Source: Nageia nagi
Lineage: Eukaryota > Pinophyta
Reading direction: 5' to 3'
Assembly (NCBI GenBank): GCA_050084985.1
Contig: JBITNC010000001.1
Location: forward strand, 74,524,001-74,588,000
DNA length: 64,000 nucleotides
Shown here: piece after piece, positions 10,612-21,892 of the stretch
Numbering within the stretch: the first letter of the stretch is position 1
Layout of the letters: each line of letters begins with the position of its first letter
Program-made: the position numbers and the translations under genes
Notes under the pieces: generated by a model
The model's input: only the letters and a program-made list of their open reading frames with translations
The model's database searches: none
Told to the model about the DNA's origin: nothing

Positions 10612-12290
10612 ATGTGGACTAGATCTAAAACTAGAGCAGCAAAAGAAGCACCAGATTTTAGAACGTTAGATGCTCCTAAGAGAAAGACCTTGATCAAGTC
10701 TAAGTCTCTGAATAGTATTAGCACCCTAAAATCCTTTACCAAGCCAGAACCATCCAATCTTCACACTAGAAATACCTCTCCTAAGATGGCTAATCCAGCT
10801 TAGAATATTTATCTAGAATGGGACAATGGGGTACCAATAGCTCTAGCTATGTTGCATGACATCCCAGCTAATGTTTTCAAAACCCTTTCAGATTTTGATG
10901 CAACTTTAGATAAAATGGCTTATGAGCATTGTGTTGATGTAGCTAGCCTAGCTAAGATTCATAATATTCAACATGAAGATGTCATGGTGAGATTACTAGC
11001 TCAATCTTTCAAAGGAAAGGTCTTGGATTGGTACAAAGGCCTTCCTAATGGATCTATAACCACTTAGGCTCAACTGGCAGAGCCCTTTATCTTGGAATTT
11101 AATGAATTAGGAGATCTTTTTTCTCTGTTAACATAGTTCACTTCAATCAAAAGATATGAGCAAGAAAATATCTCTGATTTCAATATTAGATTCTAAAAAA
11201 CTTGGATGAGAGTCCCAATGCTAGTCAGGCCTCAACAATTTCAAGCCCTAATGTATTACTTGAGAGCCTTTCCTCCAAATCTCTCTCTACAAATCCAAAA
11301 TTCTAGAGTAAATACTTTCACAGAGGTCTATAGACAAGTAGTATATGCCGAAGCCTATCTTATTTTAGTAGGAAAATTACCAAGTCACATGCCAATGCTT
11401 TATTTTCTAGTAATCACCCAACAGCAAATTTTGAGACCTCAAGTAGTTAGTTTGACTCCACCTCTGGCCAGTATTCTTGCCCCTATTCAATAGTCGCCAT
11501 CAACCTTGCCAATCCTTAGAGCTCCCTTGGCCTTACCATCCCCTCATCAGCCTAATATGAATCAAGGGTTAGCTTCATTGATAGAAATTTAGGAACTCTA
11601 AAATTTGTGTAGGAATATGGCAAATTAGATTACCATTCTAAGCAAGTAAAGCAATGTAAGAAGATATCCTTATTTTGCTATAGAAAAGGCTCAACATGTG
11701 TTGAATGAGGATGTAAGCTAAGCTTCCTCTTTCGAGTCAGCCACTAGTTTGTGTTTGGCTTGTAATGATGCTCATGAGCAAACATGTCCTATTTATCAGT
11801 ACCAAGAGTATTTATCATGAAGTGGGGGTATTCCTCTGCCTGGTGTAGCTGATGATAGGAACCAAGATGTGAAATTGATGAATTTTACACCAATAGATAT
11901 AAGAGTTTTTGCTATGGAAAAAAGATCAAGGAAAAAACCCTAGTCTTCGGTATTATGGAAAGAAAGATTGAATCTCAAAAGAGTTCCAGTTTAATGATTC
12001 CTAAAAAGCAAGATGTAGTTTCTGGTTCTAAGGAAAAGACCCCAAAAAATGAAATAATTTCCCAAAAATTCCCATTTTTGAAAACCAAACCAATGCCTAA
12101 AGCTAGTGATCAAAATCTCTGGAAGCTAAGGTTCCCTTCACTCACCAAGCATCAGAGAAAAGATGATACTCTACAACTTCAGGAAAGATTTACCGATAGA
12201 TTTAGAAATAAAATTGGTGAACCTCCAGCTATCCCAAAGTTCAACATTATGGTAGAGCTCCTACGAGAGTGTCCTTGTTTGAAGCTTTAA
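10612..12290 (+). pseudogene. gag: gag of element 3 (broken)
   Basis: A capsid-type polyprotein. I place the start at ATG 10612 (MWTRSKTRAAKEAP), after which a basic stretch leads to the capsid core: LLAQSFKGKVLDWYKGLP at about 11000, then NISDFNIRF and LMYYLRAFPPNL. The frame is continuous from 10612 to about 11493 apart from stops near 10801, 11068, 11194 and 11491. A CLACNDAHEQTC motif at 11752-11790 is a variant zinc knuckle matching that of element 1. A frameshift precedes the last part (about 11955-12290), which is rich in Lys and Ser and ends with the gag-protease junction motif (FNIMVELL). Confidence 0.85.
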
Positions 12291-12334
12291 AAATACCTGG
12301 GTAAATTGATTTACTAAAAACATCTCTTATAGCA

Positions 12335-12994
12335 TTGAATGAAGGAATGGAGAGAGTGCTTAATCTTTTTGAGACATTGAAATATCCAAGGATGGGAAAA
12401 AACAAACCTCTAGCTTTTCCTATGAATCTAGAAATTGAGGGATATGTACTTCATAATTGTTTGGTTGATTTTGGGGTAGTTACTACTATGATGCCTAAAG
12501 CAGTGTTGGATGTGATGGGGTTGCCTATGACAAGAACATCCATCGGAGTACTACAACTGGATTCCACACCTGTCAAAATAGTAAGAGTGATCAAAGATGT
12601 AGTCCTGAAAATACATAAGTTTCCCTCTGTAATTATTATTCAAGAAGTTGTAGTTGTTGAGCTACCCCCTTTGTTTGGGCTATGTATGTCTAGAGAATTT
12701 ACAGCTAAAATAGGGGGTTATCTAGCAATGGACTACACCCATTATTTGAACCCTTATGGAAGTAAGAGGGTAAGACTGAATAATGAGGAAATTTTTGATT
12801 TTCATGTGGAGAAAAAGGAGGAGGTTTGTGAAATCTTTGGCAAATTGGAAGAATCAAATGAATTACTAGAAGAACTGCAAACTGAAGACCCTTGTAGTAT
12901 GAGTATGCTCAACACTATCTACGACCTGGAGTTTGGAAATTATACTAGAATCTTTCATCCTGGAACTCATAAGGGAAGATTTCTAGAGAAATGA
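12335..12994 (+). pseudogene. PR: Aspartic protease domain of element 3
   Basis: An open stretch of 219 codons. The active-site region reads CLVDFGVVTTMMP, where D-T/S-G-A is expected, so the Ser/Thr has become Phe although the Asp and Gly remain. It continues with LPPLFGLCMSREFTAKIGGYLAMDYTH, the block shared with elements 1 and 2, and ends in an acidic linker. The stop at 12992 and a one-base frame change separate it from the RNase H that follows within a few bases. Confidence 0.85.
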
Positions 12995-12998
12995 AATG

Positions 12999-13420
12999 TG
13001 GGAGATGTCTTTTGATGGGGCAAGATCCAAAAATGGATACAAAGTTGGGATTATCCTGACCAACCCAACTAGTAAGGTACATAGATTTTCTTTCAGACAC
13101 ACCTAGTTATGTTCCAATAATGTGGTAGAATATGAAGCTCTTTGCCTTGGACTAGAAAAAGCCATCAAAATGAAAATTCAATGTTTAAGGATCAAAGGGG
13201 ATTCAGAGTTGAAAATGAAATAGGTGATAGGTAAATGTTCAGTCAAGCATCATTATTTGAAATCTTATAGGAATCAGGTTTGGGATCTATTTGACCATTT
13301 CGAAGCATTACATATTCAATCTGTCCCAAGAAAATTCAACCAAGAAGCTAACACCTTAGCACAAATGGGAGCCAGTTTTGATCCTACCAATGACTGGTTT
13401 GGAGGAAGGGTGTTCAGCTC
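12999..13420 (+). pseudogene. aRH: Archaeal-type RNase H (aRH), upstream of RT, element 3
   Basis: The clearest copy of this domain. WEMSFDGA places the first catalytic Asp at 13014; SNNVVEYEALCLGLEKAI carries the Glu; LRIKGDSELKMK carries the second Asp; SVPRKFNQEANTLAQMGA is the C-terminal block with the last Asp changed to Asn. Only two stops interrupt it (near 13106 and 13222, both at likely Gln or Trp codons). It lies directly after the protease and about 400 bases before RT, the same order as in elements 1 and 2. The pattern is that of plant Tat RNase H, not of the gypsy RNase H at 14690. Confidence 0.9.
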
Positions 13421-13689
13421 ATTTTCAGGCCATCAGTTTCGGATAATGATTCCTTTTTGTAGGTTTTCCGAGATGAGGCTTAAATTAACCAATTTTTATT
13501 ACAACAAGATGTATGTCATGTAGTAGGTGAAGAGCACTTTGAATTTTTCTGAAAGCAAGACATAATTTAGCTGAATAATAATAAAATCCCTAAGGATTTG
13601 ATTCCATTTAAAGGATTATTTGATAGGAGTGACCAAGTAAAGAGAAGAGGTATGAATATAAACCCAGATAACTATAAAGAACATGAAGT

Positions 13690-14660
13690 TTTTTCAGGTA
13701 AGTCATTAAAAATTGGTATATCTAATACTCTAGAATAGATTCAAGAAATTGTACAATTATGCAGAACATATGTTGATGTTATTGCTTGGTCTTATGAGGA
13801 TTTAAAGGTTTTTTATAAATCAGTGATACGACATACAATTGAGTTGATAGATGATGCTAAACCAGTCAGATAAAAATAAAGACCAGTAAACCCTAAGATT
13901 GAAGTTGCCATGAAGCAGGAGGTTCTAAAATTGTACAAGGCTAGGATAATTTATCCCATCAAGCATTCCACTTGGGTAGCTAATCTTGTGCCTATCTAGA
14001 AGAAAAATGGTGAGATAAGGTTATGTGTGGATTTTTGGGGCTTAAATGGAGTATCTTTGAAAGATCACTATCCCTTACCGCTAATGGAATAGATACTAAA
14101 TACTGTAGCTAGTGTCAAAAAGTTCTCTTTGATAGATGGTTTCTATGGGTACAATCAGATTTGGGTCTGGAATGAAGATCAATTTAAAATAGCTTTTACA
14201 ACTAAATGGGGCACATTTGCTTTTTAGAGAATGCCTTTTGGACTATCCAATGCAGGGGCTACCTTTCAGAGAGCTATGGATTATGCATTTGGAGAGCTAG
14301 TAAATAAGAGTCTATTGGTATACCTTGATGATATTACTATTTTTTCTCATGACAAAAACATGCATGTTCAACATTTGGAGTAAGCCTTCATCAAATGTAA
14401 GAGGTATGGTATATCCCTAAATCCTAAGAAGTCTATCTTCGTAGTAGATGAGGGTAAATTATTGGGCCATGTCATTTCAAAAGAGGGGTAGGCTATTGAT
14501 CCGGATAGAGTTAAAGCTATAAATGACTTCTCTCTCCCATCTAATAAGAAGTCTCTGCAGTCTTTGCTAGGTCAAATTAACTTTGTCAAAAGATTTATTT
14601 AGGATTTCTCAAACATTATCAAACCCATCACTCGGATGCTAAAAAAGGATACTCCTTTTG
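13690..14660 (+). pseudogene. RT: Reverse transcriptase of element 3
   Basis: Ty3/gypsy RT in one phase with integrase up to 15727. The lead-in IAWSYEDL is the linker common before gypsy RT. Then: [63 protein letters not shown], the catalytic LVYLDDITIF (YLDD, about 14316), KLLGHVISKEG and LGQINFVKRFI. Several stops are single transitions, for example a TAG in place of CAG in the FAFQRMPFG motif near 14227; element 2 has a TAG at the same codon. Confidence 0.93.
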
Positions 14661-14689
14661 TATGGACTGAGGAAGGTAAATAAGCTTTT

Positions 14690-15120
14690 CAAAAAATCAA
14701 GGTAGCAATTATAAAAGCTCCTGTACTGAGAAATCTAGATTTTAGCAAAGAATTTATTCTGTACGTGTATGGTTCAGATACTAGTGTTGTAGCCCTTTTA
14801 ACCCAAAAGTATGAAAGGAATGAAGAATACCTAGTTGCATTTTTCAGCCAAACTATGAACAATTGTGAGGAAAAATACACTTTCATTGAAAAATAGGTCT
14901 TAGCTATTGTGAAAGCACTCAATAAGTTAAAACATTACATTGCTCAGAGTAGGATTTTAATTCTAACCATACACCTAGATGTTAGGTCCTATGTTATGTA
15001 GGGAGAATTGGGAGAAGGAAGACCCAGGTGGATTTCAAAAATTCTTAAATACGATGTGGAAATTTGACCCACCAAGCTCATAAAAGGAAGAGCACTTTGT
15101 GAGCAACTTGCAAAACCTAT
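14690..15120 (+). pseudogene. RH: Gypsy-type RNase H of element 3
   Basis: In frame with RT. FILYVYGSDTSVVALLTQ is the first catalytic block, EEYLVAFFSQTMNNCEEKYTF runs into the Glu motif (FIEK-VLAIVKALNKLKHYI), and SYVM-GELGEGRPRWISKIL follows. This is the standard RT-linked RNase H, making element 3 a two-RNase-H element. Confidence 0.9.
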
Positions 15121-15279
15121 GATACTAGAAAAGGGGATGGTATGCTTTGTTGAACAAGAAACCCCAGAATTTGTATCTGGAGATACAACAAAGGATTGGA
15201 TGGAGTAGCTAAATGAATATTTTGAGATCGAAAAATTGCCAGGAAACATGAATGCATCCCAAAGAAGGCAATTCAAGAT

Positions 15280-16458
15280 ACATGCCCAGAATTACATGAA
15301 GATAGATCAGATACTTTATAGAAGAAATCATGATGGCATTTTGTTAAGATGTGTACCAACAACAAAGTTAGCTAAGCTCATTTAAGAGTTTCATTCTGGA
15401 GGGTCTGGAGGTCATTACTCCAGATACACAACAGTGGGTAAGATTATTCAGGCAGGATATTATTGGCCTACTATGTTCAAAGATGCTTTTGCAAAGGTAC
15501 AAAATTATGAAAAGTGTCAAAGATATGTAGGAAGAAAGAGAAATGCAGCATTACCATTAGAAACAATCCAAGTAGAAGAACCCTTCCAACAGTGGGGGCT
15601 AGATTTTATCAGAGTTATCAATCCAAACTCCTTTTTTGGACATAAATTCATCCTTACTACTACAGACTTTTTCACTAGATGGGCAAAAGCAGAGGCCATA
15701 AAAAGGCAAATCAGAAGACTATTCTAAGATTTATAGAAAAGTTAATTACCAAGTATGGTATTCCCTAAATGATAATTTTGGATAATGGCTTAGCATTCAT
15801 AGGAGCTGAAGTTACTAATTTTGCTATGAGATTAGGTATCTATTGGAAAACCTCCTCAAACTATTACCCCCAAGGTAATGGTTTGGCTGAGTCTACAAAT
15901 AAGAATTTGATTCAAATTCTCAAAAGAACAGTGGAAGATAACCCCCAGACTTGGCACGAAAAGCTCAATTGGGCATTATTGGTAGATAGGATCATAGTAA
16001 AATCAGCCATTAAAACCAACCCATATACGTTGGTATATGGTAAAAGGGTGGTATTACCAAGCCATTCTGAGCTTCCAATTTTAAAAGTTTTGTAGGAATA
16101 TGGTGAGGATTTTGAATCTCTCGAGGTTTGGATGAATGAACTGTTGCATTTAGAAGAGCTCTAGAATCGATCATATCAAGACCTCTGGAGAAGAAATGTA
16201 ATAGTAAAAAGATGGTTTGACAGTTGAAAATCAACTCCAGATACTTTTAGAGAAGGAGATTTAGTGTTGAAATGGGATGAAGATAGAGCTAAACCTGGGA
16301 AACACAAAAAATTTGAATCCATGTGGTCTGGACCCTATTTAGTAGCTAAATGCATTGGGAAAAATGTCTTTGAGCTAGCAAAATTAAATGGGTACAAATT
16401 ACCGATTTCAATTAATGGATAGCACCTAAAGTGATATAAGACCGCAAGTGCGGGATAG
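15280..16458 (+). pseudogene. INT: Integrase of element 3 (one frameshift)
   Basis: Zinc finger EFHSGGSGGHYS then NYEKCQRYVG, in which the first Cys of the CxxC pair has become Tyr. Catalytic D-D-E: QQWGLDFIRVINPNS, ILDNGLAFIG and GLAESTNKNLIQI. A frameshift near 15728-15768 separates the zinc finger and first Asp from the rest. The C-terminal part (FREGDLVLKWDEDRAKPG, MWSGPYLVAKCIGKNVFEL) ends at 16458. No chromodomain. Confidence 0.92.
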
Positions 16459-16952
16459 TGATCTTTTAAAGAGATATAATTTTGTACACATATTATAAAT
16501 AGTGTGTTGTTTGCATTTATTTCAAGTTGTTGTTGTAGTTGTCAGCCATTTATTAGTAGCTTAGTGTTAATGGTAGTTATACTTGTGCACCGACAAAATT
16601 GAAGTTTCCAAAAGGGGTATAGAAAATCAAATCTTGAAGTTCCCAAAAAGAGCATATAATTTCAAATCAATTATTAATGCTACTATCCATTAGGTTATTT
16701 CATGCATCCAAAGAGATCATGTATCAATCCACAAAATGAGCTATAAAAGGACCAAGAGTACTACTCGCCAAAAATACCTAAATTCTAGAATTCATAGAAA
16801 GCATTTGTTTACAAATTTACAAAGCTAGTATCTACTGTGCATTGTCAGGAGCTATGAAATATAGTAGAAGAATATGAGAAAAGTAAAGTGTTGGTTAAGG
16901 GTGACATAAGTGAGACAAGAGGAGTTGAGAAGCGTAGCACAAGCAAATAGAA
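16459..16952 (+). other. Spacer between integrase and extra ORF, element 3
   Basis: 494 bases without a convincing frame, matching in position and size the spacers of elements 1 and 2. Confidence 0.6.
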
Positions 16953-19900
16953 ATGAGCTCAAGATCATCAGTGAAGATAGTAAGGAAAATAATGGATTCC
17001 ATGGAATTATTGTGGGACACTAAAATTATAGCTCAAAATAAGAACCCCAAGGGCACCGCTAAAGGTAAGTGCCCAAACTTCAATTTTAATCACATAGCAC
17101 ATTCACCAATAGGGTTGAGTCTCATGTGCTTCATTCCCCATAGATGCTTTCCTACTCCTGAGGTGATAGAGGTTATAAGGGGGGCATTTCATCATGTAAC
17201 TAGAATTATCAGAGACTTGCAAGGAAAGACTATCCTAAATTTGGATCCCATTTCGGTAGCGAAGTATTTTAATCCACCCTCCCCTATGCATTCCCTTATG
17301 CACATTGATTGGTATATAACACCTAGTTCAAATCTGAGAGCAAGTATCATGACCTGGCTAAATAAAAATGCAGATGGAATCGTAAATTTTATAGAGTTCC
17401 CCAGTTCTAAACTCCTGCTCTCCAATTTTTTTGCACATCTATAATTGTTATTGTCCATGTTAGCCATAGCAGTAGGCGAAGAGACAGATAGGTATATCTC
17501 ACCATCAAAATTAGCTATCACGTACTAGATTTCTCACCCAATTTCTCCTATAATGTATGATTGAGCTATTACCCTTTCAGATGGAATGTCTGAACAGTTA
17601 GAAAAGATTAGTAAGGGATCTCATTTTGCATATGTGTCACACATTATTTGGATGATGATTCATCAAAATGCCAGTGTTTTCAAGAATTTAACCTTGGTTT
17701 AGACTGATGAAAGTGGGTCTTAGAAGCCAATGGACAAATGGACTGAGGAGGTGAGATCCTCAGCAGATTATTACTTCTTTGTAGAAAACTTTTTGGTTCT
17801 TACAATGAGTTTATTTACCCCTGCAGTTCTAAGATTATCAATAGCTTCCAAACTTTACCTCCAAATGCCCCATGGAGAGACCAGGGACTGGTTCTTCATA
17901 GAGGAGGGGACTTTCATTAGGCTTTATGGTTTTTTTGGGGCTCCTTTCTTACTATCGGTCCATGTAATAGATTAGGTTTTTAGTATGGAATATGCCAGAC
18001 AAATGGATTATATAGATTCTAAATATGGAGCTACAGTAAAAAAGAGGATAGTTTATGCCCTTCCCCATAAAGTGCATGACTTGATGCTTCAAAGCAGGGG
18101 AGCAAGTGACCAATTGAAAGGTAAATTGTTGAAATTAAAACTGAAAAAACTTAGTCAATATTTGCTATATGATCTTGAGGATATCTTTGACAAGAGGTTG
18201 AGGGGCCAGCCCAAGCCCCCAAGTTTTAGAGCTGAATCCAAGTTGGAGCTACTTAGTTGGTGAAACTCAAAACATGAAGGTAAGGTAATGCCCACTACCT
18301 TGATTACTAAGGATTTATTATCGCCATGGTTAAGTTTTTATAGCAAGAAAGCAAATTTTGACCCAAAAATAGATTCCATCTCAAAAAAGTCTTTGAAAAC
18401 CTTAAGAGATCAGAGCTGGAGTGAGGAAAAAATAGCTACCTTCACCCAGTACTGGATTGAATCTAGAAATTAGAATACCCCTTTAGATTCTAATTTAGAT
18501 GATAAATTTGAAGAGATGTGGAGAATAGAACATCCCACAAACATCCCTACAGATGAATGTTTGGATGATAGTGATGAGGAGAGAGAGCAGGGACATGTAG
18601 GGTCCCAAGCATTAGCTTAGGAGGAGTAACCCGAGGAAGAAACTAGGGAAGTTTCCATAGAAATAGTGACTAGGAGGCTTGGGAGAGTGTATACCTTTAA
18701 AAGAAAAGTCCAAAAAGAGAAGGCACCACTCCCACCACCACCAAAGAGAAGAAGGAAGAGTCCTACTCCATCAGGTACACTCTCTACTCCCTCTTCCCCT
18801 ATTTCTCTTACTCCTTCTTTATCTATTTCTAGCATGCCCATTTCCATTCCAATTTCACTTCTGCAAATTCCAATAACCATTCCAGCTTCACCCATTCAAT
18901 CTTTCATAACACCAATGCCACCTATCCAATGGCAAAGCTCCCTTCCCCTTACATCCAGCCCATAAATTCCCCCCATCATTAGCATCACTACAATACCATC
19001 ATCACCTCCACCATCTCCACCTCCATCATCCTCTCCTTCATCCATTCTAGCACTTTTGCCATGAATCCATTTGGTAGTAGTGTCCTTGGGCCCAATCAAG
19101 CTATCCCCATGACACTAGCATAATAGATCATGGCCTCCTCCTCTCAGGAGTTGAGCACTAGATCTCCATTTATTATGATATTAGGACAACAAGTATCTAT
19201 GGATGGCATTATGCAATAGTACCAATAGATGAAACAGGGATGAGATGCATGGATGTAGAAGCAGGTCAAGAAGCTTCCAATTCTAGATAATCTGGTAAGG
19301 CTCTGAACTTCAATGGATCTAAAGCATAAGGTGCTTGAAATGGCAATTGCCCAAGACCCACAAGAGGGGCAAAGTGATCTATCCACTATGAACACCCGGG
19401 TAAAAATTGACACATGAAGCATATCCTAGAATGATAAAAATGAGCTCTTGCAAACTGCAGTAGACCTTAACATATCAGAGCTAACAAAGTTGGAGGTCAA
19501 GTACAGTAAGCTACAAAAGGCCCATGAAGCTATGAAGTAGGAATTAGACACTTAGAAGGCAAAATTGAAAGCTACAAAAAATAATATATCAATTTTGAAG
19601 ACTAGTTTAGCAACGGCTCCTACAGTAGACATTTTGAGCCAGAAAGATGCCATCATCTCTCAGAGAGATGCTGATATAGCTACCAAAGTAGCAGAGATTG
19701 TGATAAAAGATACAATTATTAGCAGTTTGAATGCTAATATAGTGCAACTCCAATTAAGTCTAAATGTGAATAAGGTAGATAAATCCTTTTTGTTAAATAT
19801 GAAGAAAAGGTTTTGGGAGCTAAGGGCATAAGAAATCAAAGATTTGATTCATCTAAGAGACCATATAGAATCATGCTTATTAGAGTTCAAAAGGCTCAAG

Positions 19901-20446
19901 GTTGAGGTCACTAGATGTGAAAATATTTTGAATCCAATTTCAGAATAGGCCAAGCAAGCAAACAAGAGGCTGAACGGCCTCTCTAATGAAAAGCTACAAT
20001 CTTATAATATTGGTGATCGAGTGGAACTCATGTCAGTAATTAATTACTTGATGAGGGGGAAATGGGTTTATCATGAGATCAAGGGTAATATCCTGAGCTA
20101 GACATAAGAAATGGAAAACTTGAAGTTAAAGATTTAGGGATTAAATGCATCTAGAATCCTAGAGTTATGGAGAAGTGATGACTCGCTTACCTCTGAAGCT
20201 GAATTTTTGAGTGGTCTACAGAGCATGATTCAAAGCACTAATGATATTGATACACTCTTGGTTTCATTTGATGAAACCAATTTGATAAAATTCTTTGATT
20301 CTTTGGCAAACGGTAGCATTTACATTCAACAATTATTGAGAAAACATGCTCATGTGTCTTATGAAATTTTGAACACTATAGCTTTAGCCCATGCAAGGCT
20401 AAAGGATTTTTTTGGGATCCCCATAGACTGGAGTAAGGTTCAGTAA
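16953..20446 (+). pseudogene. Extra 3' ORF of element 3 (about 1160 codons)
   Basis: Starts at ATG 16953 (MSSRSSVKIVRKIMDS) and keeps one phase to about 18965, then shifts once (about 18970-19060) and runs to the stop at 20446. Layout: a globular N-terminal part of about 490 codons; an acidic stretch; a basic KRRRK cluster at 18744-18758 inside a Pro/Ser-rich linker; then a heptad-like coiled-coil region (about 19430-20100) with a short repeat around SQKDAIISQRDADI. The N-terminal part is homologous to the family A extra ORF (MMIHQN against LIIHQN; DWFFIEEG...YGFFGAPF against DWYFLKNK...YNYFENPF). No transmembrane or enzyme motif is seen. Function unknown; a nuclear, self-associating protein is my inference. 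Confidence 0.85.
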
Positions 20447-20555
20447 CTTCTAAATATACAAAACTAAAGTCTGATTCATTGATTCATTCTAATAAGATTT
20501 TGGGTTCTAAAATTTCTTTGTAATTGGTGAAATGTTCCCATAGATGTCGCTAAAA

Positions 20556-21887
20556 TGTATATCAATACATAATCATTACTCCAAGGTTCTTCTGAAAGTA
20601 TGATCACTTCCAGAGGTGATGTAGGCTAAGCATAATCATAATGGGTTTTAAGAACTAGTTTTTGAAAGTAATTATGTTATTAAGAAAGAAGAAAAGCCCC
20701 ACGAAGTTAATGTTGAGTAATCTAGATACAAAAGAGATGACATCAGTAATTTCAGACCTTAACCCAAAACTGGATCCCAAAGGAAATGAGGTCAGCAAAA
20801 GGGTTACCAAAAATCCATAATCAGTAAAGTGAAGCATTCTGGAAGTATGAAGATGATGTCATGGGGAAAAGAATGTTCACATTTTTTAATGAAATTGGAT
20901 ATCGAAAAAGATGAGGTCAGCAAGGAGTGATTGAATAGCTGGAGCCAGTAAGTAGAATATCTCAGATGTGATGAGGTCAGCAAAAGGGTTACTAAAAATC
21001 CATAATTAGTAAAGTGAAGCATTCTAGAAGTATGAAGATGACATCATGGGGAAAATAATGTTTACATTTTTGAATGAAACCAGATCCTAAAAAAGATGAG
21101 GTCAGCAAGGAGTAATTGAATAGCTGGAGCCAATAAGTAGACTATTATGGAATGTAGAGATGGGGTCAACGAGAGGTGAGATCATAGTTATCAAGAAGCC
21201 GTTATCATCTACAATCTGCCCAATTTTTGTAATATTCTACCAAGTGGCATATATAGGTAGTATCAATTAAAAGAAGGCTAGAATCTTGAAGCCATTTTTG
21301 TGACCATTTCTATTTTACAATCCTTGTAACTATTGTTATTTCAGTATAAGTAAGGAATAAATAAAGGAAAAAGGGTCAAAAGCCCTAGTATTGCTCCTTA
21401 CATTTGTTCTCTAAGACCTGTAGTTTTTTATCAGTAATATGATATCATATTGACCTTTCTTGTCTAGCACTCGTAATTGTTATTCTTAATTAGGTTACAT
21501 TGTGGCAGCTTGGCATGTTTCCTGAATGATAATTACGAGCTATTAGTATAACTATGTCTGCATACATGGTAGAGTAAAGCTGGAAAACTACTAGAGAGTG
21601 AGAGATTATACTGTAGTTGCTACACTAGATTTAGGCTAAGGTTTCACACCCTATGAAAGCCCACGCTGAACTAGTGATTCACCTTTGCTTTCTCTCTTGT
21701 TACCCTAATCCCTTTTGCTTAAATTCTTCACACTCTACTCCTATTATTTTCTTTCCTGTTACTTCTCCTATACCCAATGTATAAGGAACCAACCTTCTTC
21801 AGAGATTAGACTATCACCATAGTCTGTTCTTGATTTACTTTGGTTAAGATTGTTCATGGTGCATATATTACACAATCCTAATCAACA
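20556..21887 (+). repeat. 3' LTR of element 3
   Basis: 1332 bases, TGTATATC to AATCAACA, with intact terminal TG and CA. No convincing polypurine tract precedes it; the bases before it are gctaaaa. Confidence 0.96.
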
Positions 21888-21892
21888 TATGG
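21888..21892 (+). repeat. Target-site duplication of element 3, right
   Basis: TATGG, identical to 9127-9131. Confidence 0.95.

Larger units (their letters stand above)
9132..21887 (+). mobile_element. Element 3: complete family B Ty3/gypsy retrotransposon nested in element 1
   Basis: A 12,756-bp unit bounded by two 1332-bp LTRs (TGTATATC...AATCAACA) and a perfect TATGG duplication. The order inside is gag, protease, archaeal-type RNase H, RT, gypsy RNase H, integrase, spacer, extra ORF. By eye the LTRs differ at about 19 of the first 340 bases, nearly all transitions. It is the best preserved of the three upstream-aRH elements; coding frames are long but still broken. Confidence 0.96.

Noticed and set aside
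18666-18965. Pro/Ser-rich open stretch as a separate small gene
   Set aside because: It is in phase with the rest of the extra ORF of element 3 and forms its linker.
16953-20446. Env-like gene in the position of the extra ORF
   Set aside because: No signal peptide, fusion segment or C-terminal membrane anchor seen; basic cluster and coiled coil suggest a nuclear or cytoplasmic protein.
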